Shown in pieces: positions 22,110 through 31,857 of a stretch of DNA of 34,879 nt (the stretch's first letter is position 1; each line of letters begins with the position of its first letter). The DNA comes from Glomus cerebriforme. Lineage: Eukaryota > Glomeromycota > Glomeromycetes > Glomerales > Glomeraceae. Under the pieces are notes generated by a model, which had not been told where the DNA came from, made no database searches, and saw nothing but the letters and a program-made list of their open reading frames with translations. The DNA is taken from positions 191,245-226,123 of the forward strand of contig QKYT01000111.1 in the NCBI GenBank assembly GCA_003550305.1, given 5' to 3'. Position numbers and translations under genes: made by a program.

Positions 22110-22393
22110 ACTAGGTAGGGAACGTTTCCAGGAACCGTTGTTAAGTCCGGAGGGATTAATATTTGATCAACACTTGCTGCCACACATGAGAAGCAAATAC
22201 CTAACCCTTTAAATCCTAATCCTTTACCCTCCTAATATGATTTTAAGATATAACTCTAATCTAACCAGAATAAATTTAATAATTAATGATCATGTGTAGG
22301 GCCTGCATTAGTGAAGTGAATAACGAATAATAGATATGATAATTATATGTAAATTTTTATAATAAAACAAATAAAATAGTAAAAATTTATTAT
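22110..22393. repeat. Dispersed repeat, copy A (about 284 bp)
   Basis: It begins ACTAGGTAGGGAACGTTTCC and ends AATAGTAAAAATTTATTAT. It matches 25287-25584 in direct orientation with scattered substitutions and small indels. The shared core includes TTTGATCAACACTTGCTGCC. It has no open frame that is conserved between copies. The type is unknown: a non-autonomous element or a tail of a larger one. Both copies end in a similar A/T-rich tail. Confidence 0.7.
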
Positions 22394-22798
22394 TGGTTTT
22401 AAAATCTTTTCCAAATAATGAATAATAAAAAAAACATAATGAAAAAAGGAAATTCTATTTTGGAAATATTACTGTAACAAAAGAAAAAAAATAAATAGAA
22501 TTTTATAATTTTTTCTTTGAATTATATGATATTTACTTTTTTTATTAAATAAATAATTTATTAAATTTTTTATAGTTAATTAATTCATATTAAAAAATGT
22601 GAGCATTCTTACGTGAAGCCTCATAACTCCCTAGTTATTATTATATCGCAAACTGATACATTTCTTTAAATAAACATATTAATTTGACCATACTGCTAAT
22701 TATTTTTTCAATTTGATTTAAACTTATTTGCAAATTTTGAACACAAAGTACGATATAACATTCATTTGATATATTAGAAGTATATAGGTATATAGATA

Positions 22799-22872
22799 AA
22801 CTGTACTGTACAGTTGGTTAAACTGTACTGTACGATTTTAAATGCAAAAATTCGTACAGTACAGTATAGTAC
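22799..22872. repeat. Palindromic ACTGTACTGTAC cluster
   Basis: ACTGTACTGTACAG is followed by AACTGTACTGTACGATTTT and, after a short spacer, by AAAAATTCGTACAGTACAGT. The last two form a hairpin with arms of about 17-18 bases and one mismatch or bulge. It is too short to classify. Confidence 0.45.
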
Positions 22873-23399
22873 TATAAGAAGTATATATTATATTCTTAAT
22901 GATATAATCATATGATATTTGTATTATGTTCATATTTTTAAACAATTTAAAATTTTAGAAATAAAAAAAATATGAAATATAAATAATAAAAATAAAATAA
23001 AAAGATTTATTAAATATAATAAGTTGATTAAAATAACATAAATTATAAAACTTCTACTAAATAATAAACTAAAAATTAATATAATAACTATTCAGTATGT
23101 CTTCCAAAATAATAACTATTTGTATATCTATTTCTTATATTAATCAATTCTGATTTTTTTTGTTATACCAATTTCTTTGTTGTCCTTTATTCCACCCATA
23201 CACCCAGTTTTTCGTATGATATTATTTTATCTTACACCATATGATTTTGACTATTTGTTTGTCATCTATATTTGTTTACTTTGATTTATTATTATTTCTC
23301 CCTTTTGTTCATAATTCAAATTTTCCTGTATTCACTTTAGACTTTGATATAATCTCTAAAGTTGTAAGATTTCCTGTTCTGAATCTCCTTTATTTTGTT

Positions 23400-23605
23400 T
23401 CATCAATTTATTATATGTGGTGGTGCCCTTCCATCAATTCCTTAAAGTTTCAGCTTCGTGACTATACTCCCCTGGAACCCAAACACTTTGATTTCCCTCT
23501 TCTTTCAATTCACATAGCATTCCACGGTTGTAAAGGAATGGTAAAATAGATTTCGTCTAATCCACATTTTACAGTAAATTCTTCGGTAATTTTGTCATTC
23601 ACCAT
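23400..23605 (-). pseudogene. Unassigned coding relic
   Basis: On the minus strand an ATG at 23605 opens a 32-codon frame containing 'EEFTVKCGLDEIYFTIPLQP', which then stops. A second frame continues with 'KVFGFQGSIVTKLKL' and the first resumes with 'KELMEGHHH'. Alternating frames with locally higher GC content suggest a decayed protein gene rather than chance. I do not recognise the family. The longer plus-strand frame over this stretch (23241-23549) looks like its antisense shadow. Confidence 0.3.
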
Positions 23606-24710
23606 TGTGTTATTTGTTTTGTTAATAAAAATGTTCATCATTGTTTACGTTCTTTTCTCTTGTGTATTTTTCATACCTCTTTCTCTCTGTGTAAGAAAAA
23701 TCACAAATAAAAGAGAACACCACCACTACCAGTTAATTTTGTTGACAATAAAAAAATCTGCGTCATATTCACCCTATTATACCATCTTTACACTTTTTCT
23801 TCTCCTGACTTAATTTTTTTCGTAAAAATTGTAAAATATCATCTTTTTCTGCCTGAGTTATAAGGCTTTGTTTATGTCCATAAAATGAATCCAATTTTCT
23901 CCTTTAAAATCATTAAATCTTTATTTTCTTCAAATCTGGATGGGTATTTGTATTACATGAGCTCATAAATAAAGTAGTTAATAAGTGTATAAGAAAATGG
24001 AAAGGGAATTCTAGTCTAAACCAAACCAGCCAGATCTGACCAGTCTTTCCTTGCCTGATACGAAGAAGACCTCTATATACGTATAAGGAAGAGAAGGGGA
24101 AGTTTAAAGGAATTTAAAACAAACCCGCCAGATAGAAGATAGAAGATAGCTCAACTAACTGACTGGTATTACTGGTTTCCTTGCCTGATAGAGGAAGACC
24201 TCATATACAGTATAAGGAAGATAATAAGAAGTTTATTAAAGGTTGTTGGGTGTAGTTATTAAAAATGATAGAGAGAGAAATAAACTTAGAATAATAATCC
24301 ATCTTGCTGATAATGTATTTTTAAAATAATGAANGAGNTCTAAGGATATTTTAATATATTTAATANGATAATTAAANNAATAATATGGAATTTTAGAGGT
24401 ATTTATATAATTAAAAATATTAAGAATATAAAAGGTGAGTCAAAATTATCAATAATAAAATAATAAATTGCATTACATAAAATTCTGATCATTGCTATTT
24501 GTTCATATGAAATTTCTATAATTGGTTAATGACTCATGATTTCTCCCTAATATTCAAAATTCGAAACTAATTGATAAATCATGCATGATCAAAAAAGCCT
24601 AATTGAGAAATTGAATGGCTAAATATGGAATTTAATTTGCCACATAAATGACATAATATATTAGAAACATGACTTTTTTTTTGATATTATATTACAAAAA
24701 AAAGTATATC
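23606..24710. other. Intergenic region with imperfect duplication
   Basis: I find no supported gene. A plus-strand frame at 23592-23813 is hydrophobic and unsupported. It includes the repeated pair at 24046-24235, listed separately, and a group of N calls near 24335-24380. Confidence 0.4.
24046..24235. repeat. Imperfect direct repeat, about 60-bp units
   Basis: TTTCCTTGCCTGATA followed by GAAGACCT, TATAAGGAAGA and AAGTTTA occurs at 24046-24106 and again at 24176-24235. Between the copies is a GATAGAA microsatellite-like tract (GATAGAAGATAGAAGATAG). It seems to be a local duplication. Confidence 0.55.
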
Positions 24711-24765
24711 TGTTGTAGCCCAAACGCTAAATCTGACTTAGGATATCCCAAATAAAATGGGACAA
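24711..24765. repeat. Dispersed repeat end, TGTAGCCCAAACG family (direct copy)
   Basis: TGTTGTAGCCCAAACGCTAA, then ATCTGACTTAGGATATCCCA, matches the reverse complement of 20632-20680 with a deletion in the middle. If TGTAGCCC is an outer end, this copy would extend to the right and the 20632 copy to the left; neither partner end can be identified. Confidence 0.5.
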
Positions 24766-25286
24766 CCCTATTTTGAAGGTCATTTTATTATTGTATGTAT
24801 GATCAACAAGAACGAAAAAATTTAAAGATTTGAATGTTATAAACCAAATATTTATGATTGTTATTGCCAAAATTGTAATTTTAAATTGGTTCAACAAGAT
24901 TAACAAGATTTCAATAAATAATTTTAATAATTTTAGCAAGATACTCAATTAAAATCATCAGAAGTTATGGAATAGATTCCTTACAATTGTAAAACCATTT
25001 GGTTAGATAGTTTCTTTGCAAAATTGGGATAGTAAAAATCTAAATTATTTTTTGAAAAGAAAAAATTTTCATTATAAATTTTGTATATTTAACTGAAAAC
25101 ATTAACTCCCTTTCAATTTGATTATATAAAATTACTTAAGATCCAGCAACATCAAATAATTTTACAAAATTATATGCGAAAATATATACCAGATACTATG
25201 AGTTCTGTATAAAATTTTTTGTACTTAAATTATATAAAATATCATACATTGTATACATTGCATACAAAATCTATATATACAGTAAA

Positions 25287-25584
25287 ACTAGGTAGGGAAC
25301 GTTTCCAGGAACTGTTGTTGAGTCCAGAGAGATTAATATTTGATCAACACTTGCTGCCACACATGAGAAGCAAACTAATCCTAATCCTTTACCATCCTAA
25401 CATGATTTTAAGATATAACTCTAATCTAATCAGAATAATTTTAAACAATTAATGATCATCATGTGCCTTTGGCAGGCCCTACACATGATACTTTAAGTAT
25501 TAGTGAAGTGAATAACGAGATAATTATTAATTTTGTTATGTATATTTTTATAATAAAACAAATAAAATAGTAAAAATTTATTAT
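25287..25584. repeat. Dispersed repeat, copy B (about 298 bp)
   Basis: This is the second copy of the repeat at 22110-22393, in the same orientation. It differs by substitutions and by an extra segment around TTTGGCAGGCCCTACACATG. The open frame at 25219-25452 overlaps it but is not kept in copy A, so I do not regard it as a gene. Confidence 0.7.
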
Positions 25585-25589
25585 ACATG

Positions 25590-25715
25590 AACACGAGTTT
25601 ACGTGTAACTAATACAACCAATCACGCCGCATCACATGAGTGCGGACAGGGACAATTTTGTGTCACCGATCCTGGTCTTTAATAGTCCTAAGCTACTCTC
25701 CGGAATAATTAAAAG
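25590..25715. other. Locally GC-rich segment
   Basis: About 125 bp stands out from AT-rich surroundings, with ACACGAGTTTACGTGT, CCGCATCACATGAGTGCGG (a 5-bp stem with loop) and GTGTCACCGATCCTGGTC. I tested it by eye for a tRNA on both strands and could not fit a cloverleaf. It directly follows dispersed repeat copy B and may belong to a larger element. Confidence 0.3.
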
Positions 25716-27526
25716 AAACCCACTTTTTATAAGATAAAAATTTTTAAACAATTTGTGAAACAGTTTTTTTAGATATAACATAGAAATAATTTATTAAATA
25801 AATCGTTTATATAAAAGATAGCTTTGATCCAAATAATAATTTTAATGTAATAGCACAAACTAAACATGTTCCAAATCTGACTTGGGACAATCTTATGTCC
25901 AAAAGTTAACCATGTCACAGACCAAGCTAGTCAGATTTAAAAGGTTTATTATCCCAAACTTGGAACAAAATAAATTATACCGTATAATACAAAATTGTTA
26001 TCTATTTACCTAGTAGCGAAATTAAGATTTGTCGCTAGTTTTCCCTCAATTCCGTAACTACAAAATTTTCTAGAGAAAGGTATGGCTAGTCAAAATCATC
26101 TTTATCAAGTTGTAGAATTTCTACTTTATGTAAAAAATTGCTTTCTGTACAGTATCAAACTCTTTGATATTTTGCACGAGCTGTTTATGTTGATAAAATT
26201 AATATCTCTGACGATCATTTGAGTTCCTAAAACATAATTTGTTACTTTGTAATGCGCTAAGATATCATTCAAATTTTTCCTACAAGATCCAATGTAAATT
26301 AATGATTTAAATACATGAGAAATGTATTCTTGTAAAATTATTAAATAAATATATTTCCAATCAAATGTTTACTGTATATGATTATTATCTAAAATATTTC
26401 TACATGAATGTTAGAATATCTGTTCCTAGCGAGCTAAAAAAATTTATAGATTTTTTTATTTTCTATAATAAAGTTTATCAAATTCATATAATACAATCCG
26501 TTAATACAAATAACATAATCGATGTTACGATTTACGTCTACCAAAAAAGTATTATTGGTGTTTTTTTTTTTGAGTCGAATTTATGCAAAATTAAATAAGG
26601 CTGTTTGCTTGAGCAAAACTCGTACTGTACGTCCAAAATGAATTACGAAATTTAAATATTTAAAAAATTTATTAGTATTGTTGTCACAACATTTACACAA
26701 TTTTTGCTATTACTTTTTATTTATCTCTTATGTTTTCTATTATAATAGACATACCTTTTCAAAATCAAAAAAGTCATACATTATCTGTAAAATAATTTAT
26801 CATTCTTCTAATTTTTATTATATAACTTTATTAAATCTGTAGTAAAATAAATAAATATTAATCATTTTATAAATTGTTTAAGAATAATAAATTTTCTAAT
26901 CTATTATTGAGAATAATATTAACTATAATAACGAGGTCTCATTAAAGTATGTGGGTATTAGTTATATCATGGGTGGTTGGTGATAATAACAAATTTCAAC
27001 ACCCCTTTAAAAAATATGTTTTCTTGTGATATTATTTTATTTTTTAAAAATGTTTAGTAGAAACTTTAGCATCAAGTAATAAATCATTAATATTATAAAC
27101 GTTTTCGCCCAAATTAATTAAATATATATATATTTATATATATATTTTTGGAAAAAAAGCATAAATTTTGTAATTTTCTTGGTGCAAGTGAAAAAAAAAA
27201 CTATGATTATCGTAATAAATATTTTATTTTAAAAATTTAACTAAATTTTGAAATAAAAGTAGATAAAATGCAAGCCAAATGTTTATATGAATGAGCAAAC
27301 AAATGATGGAAATATTATAATAATAAAGAATTATAATATAAATGAAGTTTAAAACAATAATATAGTATAAAGATTAAACTTTTCAATTTGACAATTTTAA
27401 GTTAACTTGGATGAAAAATCATTTTATTATTTTAAAAAGCAGTAATAAATAGATGTAAATTCGTATTAATTAATTTAGACGAATTTTGTCAATTAAGATT
27501 TAATAAATAATTTTATTATATATAAT
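25716..27526. other. Intergenic region downstream of the pseudokinase-SLR gene
   Basis: I see no gene. A weak relative of the TGTAGCCCAAACG-family core lies at 25864-25900 (CCAAATCTGACTTGGGACA), with a related inverted piece up to about 25975. An alternating AT tract lies at about 27117-27148. The plus-strand frame 26365-26598 has no recognisable feature. Confidence 0.4.
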
Positions 27527-29943
27527 TCACTCATTTAAAAGTTCTTCTAATTTATATTGAGCATTTTGATATTCTTGTTTTGCAGATTGTTTATACCAAT
27601 AAATTGCTTGATCCATATCTTTTTTAATTACACTCCCTTCCTCATATGTTAATGCAAGATTATATTGAGCTAAATAATTTCCCATATTTGCTGCTTTTAA
27701 ATATAATTCAAATGCCTTTAGTTCATCAACGTCAGTTCCAATTCCATTATCATAACAATATCCCAAACTAGTTAATCCATTTGAATTTCCTAAATCTGCG
27801 GCTTTTTGATATAATTCAAATGCTTTTTCCATATCAGCCTCTGTTCCAATTCCATTATAATAACAATATCCTAACATTGCTATCCCATCCGAATATTCCT
27901 TTTTAGCAGTTATTTTAAAAAGTTCAAAAGCTTTATCATCATCTTGTTCAACACCTTCTCCATCTTTATACATATGAGCAAGATTATGTAATGCTGAAAT
28001 ATTTCCTAAATTTGTTGCCTTTTGATATAATTCAAATGCTTTTTCCATATCAGCCTCTGTTCCAATTCCATTATAATAACAATATCCTAATCTATTTATT
28101 CCACATGAATATCCTATTTCTGCTACCTTTTTTGATAATTCAAAAGCTTTATTATAATCTTTTTCAATACCTTTTCCAAGTATATATATAGATGCAAGTT
28201 CAAATTGAGCTACAATATGTTCTAACTCTACTGCTCTTTGATAAAATTCAATTGCTTTTTGCATATTAATATATGTTCCAATTCCATAAAAATTAAAATA
28301 TCCAAGTGAATAAATTGAATTTGAACTATTTTGATTATTTAAAAGCCAGTCATAGATTTCTTGTAAATTTATTTGGTAATTATTAAGATAATCAAGAATA
28401 TGTTGCTTTCTTACTTTTTCTTCTATTCCTTCATTTATCTCCTTAATATAATGATTAACCAATTCATCAATTACAATACTTAAATCTTCTTCAAAAATAA
28501 CTTTATTAATATTTTGAATTGTAGGCTCTATTTCTTTTATATTTATTTTATTAAAATTTTGAATAATGTGAAATAATATTTCATGTAATGAATTTTTAGT
28601 ATTTGATAAGTCGACATCATCTAAATTAAATTGCTTTCTATCTAATAATTGATGGTTTAATGTATAATTATCATTTTGATAATCTTCTGTTATTATAATT
28701 GTTTTTGTAATCATTGCTTTTAATTTGGTAACTACTAGATTCATAGCTGGTCTATTATCTGGTTCATCATTCCAACATTCTAAACAAATTGTAAAAAAAA
28801 AGAATGAGATTTAATGAAATAATATTAAAATATTAAGTTCGAAAATTATACTTACCAGTATAAAGATTAAAATAATCGACAGGAGTATCTGAAACAATTT
28901 TTTCTCTATAACCTTTTACAATTCGTGTAATTAAACTAGCATCATATGATTCATCTTTAAATGGTGGTTGACCGCTTGATATCTCCCATAAAAGCACTCC
29001 AATACTGTAAACATCACTCTTTTCATCTAATGAGTATGATTGCATTGAATTACTAATGTGCCTTTTTGGATCAATATAAGGGATAATACCAAATAAGTCT
29101 GATTTTTGTTTTTTAGTCACTTCTTTGATTCTTTTTGATAATCCAAAATTAGCTAATTTGATAATATTTTGATGGACTAATATATTACCAGAGTGCTATT
29201 ATAAAAAATATAATAAATATGAGCAAGTTTTAAAAATTATTAAAATTACAAAATAATTAATAGGTAAATTACCAAATTATGATGCACGATTCCATTATCA
29301 TGTAAATATGATACAACACAAGTTAACTGGAATGCTAAGTTGTATTTATCTTCCCAAGTAAGATTCTTAAAGTTTACTTTTAAATAGCTTTGAAGAGATC
29401 CACCATCAGCGTACTCTGTTACTAACAAATATTTCTTTAAATGACCATTATTTTTATTTTCTAATTTTAAGGAAACAATCAATTCATTAATAAATTTACA
29501 AAAATAAACACATATGTATATCTTTTTTTTTAAATTATATTTTATACCTTTATCCGTAATTCCAAAAAATTGAATAATATTTTTATGAAAATTGACTTTA
29601 CGATAAAGTTCAAACTAAAAATTTAATGATATATAAATTATTAAATGATTGAATATTAAAAGTATTGTAGGCGAAATTTTAGATTATATTTTATAATTAC
29701 CTCATGAACGACTTCTTTTATGGTGGTATTATCAAAGTTAAATGATTTTAATACGAAATAATTTTTTGAATTTTTCCAATTTGTACGATAAACTTCTTCA
29801 AAGTTATCATTTTCAATTTTTTCAATTTTGTGAAAATCTTTATGGTCATAATATTTTATATGTTTTTTAGAAATAGCATCTTCAATCAAATTAATCCAAT
29901 CATTTGAATTGTTGAAAGTTTGTATTTCAGTGTTATTGGACAT
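27527..29943 (-). CDS. Pseudokinase-Sel1 repeat fusion protein, 5 exons, 696 aa
   Basis: Exons, 5' to 3': 29943-29701, 29614-29548, 29460-29273, 29195-28856, 28779-27527. The introns are 76-87 bp with GT...AG ends, and the sum is 2091 nt, an exact 697 codons including the stop. Residues 1-280 form a protein kinase-like fold of the fungal TKL-like group: Lys66 (FVLKSF), 'LVTEYADGGSL', 'SDVYSIGVLLWEISSG' and 'CWNDEPDNRP'. Key catalytic residues are lost: the glycine loop reads NDNFEEVY, HRD is HHN (163-165), and DFG is NFG (182-184). It is therefore probably a pseudokinase. A helical linker follows, then seven Sel1 repeats plus a partial one. A likely role is a signalling scaffold or allosteric partner of active kinases, which is inferred. 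It is divergent from the kinase-SLR gene at 31858. Confidence 0.88.
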
Positions 29944-29993
29944 TGTGAGTATAATAAAATAATTTTACTACGAGAAAAAAAATTTTTGTGTAC

Positions 29994-30003
29994 GGTATTT
30001 ATA
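29994..30003 (-). promoter_or_regulatory. TATA-like box of the pseudokinase-SLR gene
   Basis: On the minus strand TATAAATACC lies 51-60 bp upstream of the ATG at 29943. The neighbouring DNA is less AT-biased than average, which makes this match a little more credible than others in the window. Assignment as core promoter is inferred. Confidence 0.4.
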
Positions 30004-31857
30004 GTTGCGGAATTAATGCAAGGCGTAAATCAATCACATGGTATTGTGGCCGATCACAGCGTGACTAAATCATTTGTAGCGTTCAAGCGTTCATGAAAAC
30101 ATTTATTGCTTTAAGTAGCTGATGCTTCAGATATGTTTTTCATAAAATAGTCAATTTTCACTGCTTCTAATATGAGAAAAGTGAAGAGACGATATTTATT
30201 TTAAATTATATTTTTTATTTGAGCGGTAAATCGTTCATAATAATATTTATATATAATTAGGACCTAAAAATAGGTGAGTCGCAAATCATGTAGAATCATG
30301 CCTTTTTTAGACAATTTTTGATAATTTCCGGTCAGAATTTATTACTTATTTTAGCGCTGACATTACCATAATTCCGACCCTGAATAAAATGCAAAATTTT
30401 TTTTGACCCCTGTACATATATTTCGGGTTTTTTATAATTCAAAATATGTGAAATTATAAATTACAAATAATTTATTGTCACTTTTAAAGAATTTTGAATT
30501 TTATAAACCAATATTCCTTTTAAAATCTTTTTTGCCCGTTTTTTTTTTTTTTTTTTACAAAATGTGCTAGTTCACAATAAAAATTCACAGATGAGTAAAT
30601 GAGGTTGGTCAGATAACCATATTTTGATTTTATCTTGAAAATAAATCAGAGGTTTTTATTTCAAGTTGATGTATTTCTATAGTCTTATATTAGTTATTGT
30701 TACTAGATAGACAAAACATGTAATATGTAATTCAAAAAATAAAAATTCACAGATGAAGTACTGACAGAAATAATCAAGGTGACAATCTATCTTTATATAA
30801 TGCACATAGTCACATACGTCATTAATTCTATAAAATTTAACTATAATTTTTTAAAACTCTCTTTAAAATTCAATAAAGCTACGTTATAAAGTTTTATTAT
30901 TAAAAATTATTATATCCTGACTTTCTATTCAAAATATATTGTCCATCAAATCTTAATATATCATTTTATTTGGTAATCTTCCTATTATTCCTTACCGTTA
31001 TTTTTGCTGCCCATGTAGTTACTGTATACTTGATTACTTGCCATCCATACTTATATCCCGTTCTAATATCCCATATTCAGTCCCATTTAAAATTTATTAT
31101 TAATTTTATTTTAGATAAAATATACGCAAAATCATAATTATATGTACGTAATGTATTTAATGATTATTAATTTATTACTTTAATTTAATTCCTTCTCATG
31201 AAATTTTTACCAACAGATGTAAAATATCACTTCAAGACTACGTATTTTTATCGTCATCATAATAAATGTCGACCATCCATAAATTACGTTCGCCGCTGTC
31301 AAGTTTCTGGTAATGTTCACTTTGTCGTTGACTCGTTGCCAATTTCAACTTTATAAACGTCATAGAAAGGGTCGTTTAATATCTGAGGTTATAATCAAAC
31401 AATTTGTATGTAAAAACAAAAGTTTCAATATGGATCTTGCAGCAGAGGACAATTTTACGATACGAATTTCACTAGTCGTGACCGCAGCATGTGAAATCAA
31501 AAGTATATACTACATTTTTATTTATCGTAATAAAATGGATTAAAAAAAAAAAGATATTAAGGAATGATCAATAAAAGTTACTACGTGATAGTGGCATTAG
31601 TCATATAGACAAAGAATTTTTTTTCTTTCAATCAAGAATTGGATTAATAACAAAAAAGTTTCATGGTCACACACGGAGTGAAACTCCGGATTTATTATCA
31701 ATTTTTTTAAATAATTTCATTGTGACAATGAAATTAAAATGAATTATTTATTACACTAAAGTTGTGATATGTAGTACCGTAGTACCACTTAATACATATA
31801 AGTTTCGTCGATCAAATAGTGTTCTCTCTCGTTAATAAAAAAATAAAATGTCAAAAA
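30004..31857. other. Intergenic region between divergent kinase-SLR genes
   Basis: About 1.85 kb separates the two start codons and must hold both promoters. I see no shared inverted promoter motif. A poly-T run of about 18 bases lies near 30540. The plus-strand frame at 31313-31543 has no recognisable domain. CGGAGTGAAACTCCG near 31675 is a small hairpin of unknown meaning. Confidence 0.4.

Larger units (their letters stand above)
21857..23390. other. AT-rich intergenic region with repeats
   Basis: I see no gene. It holds one copy of the dispersed repeat of about 290 bp (22110-22393) and a small palindrome (22799-22872), both listed separately. A short duplication GGATATAATACTGGAG / GGATATAATATTGGAG lies just upstream, near 21650-21690. 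The remainder is A/T runs. Confidence 0.45.

Noticed and set aside
23241..23813. Two hydrophobic plus-strand frames (102 and 73 codons)
   Set aside because: The first looks like the antisense shadow of a minus-strand coding relic. The second is low-complexity and lacks any domain.
25219..25452. 77-codon plus-strand frame
   Set aside because: It spans a dispersed repeat and is not kept in the second copy of that repeat.
25590..25715. Possible tRNA gene
   Set aside because: No acceptor stem, T-arm consensus or anticodon loop could be fitted on either strand.
31313..31543. 76-codon plus-strand frame upstream of the kinase-SLR gene
   Set aside because: No domain or intron link to the kinase gene could be found; the composition is not clearly coding.
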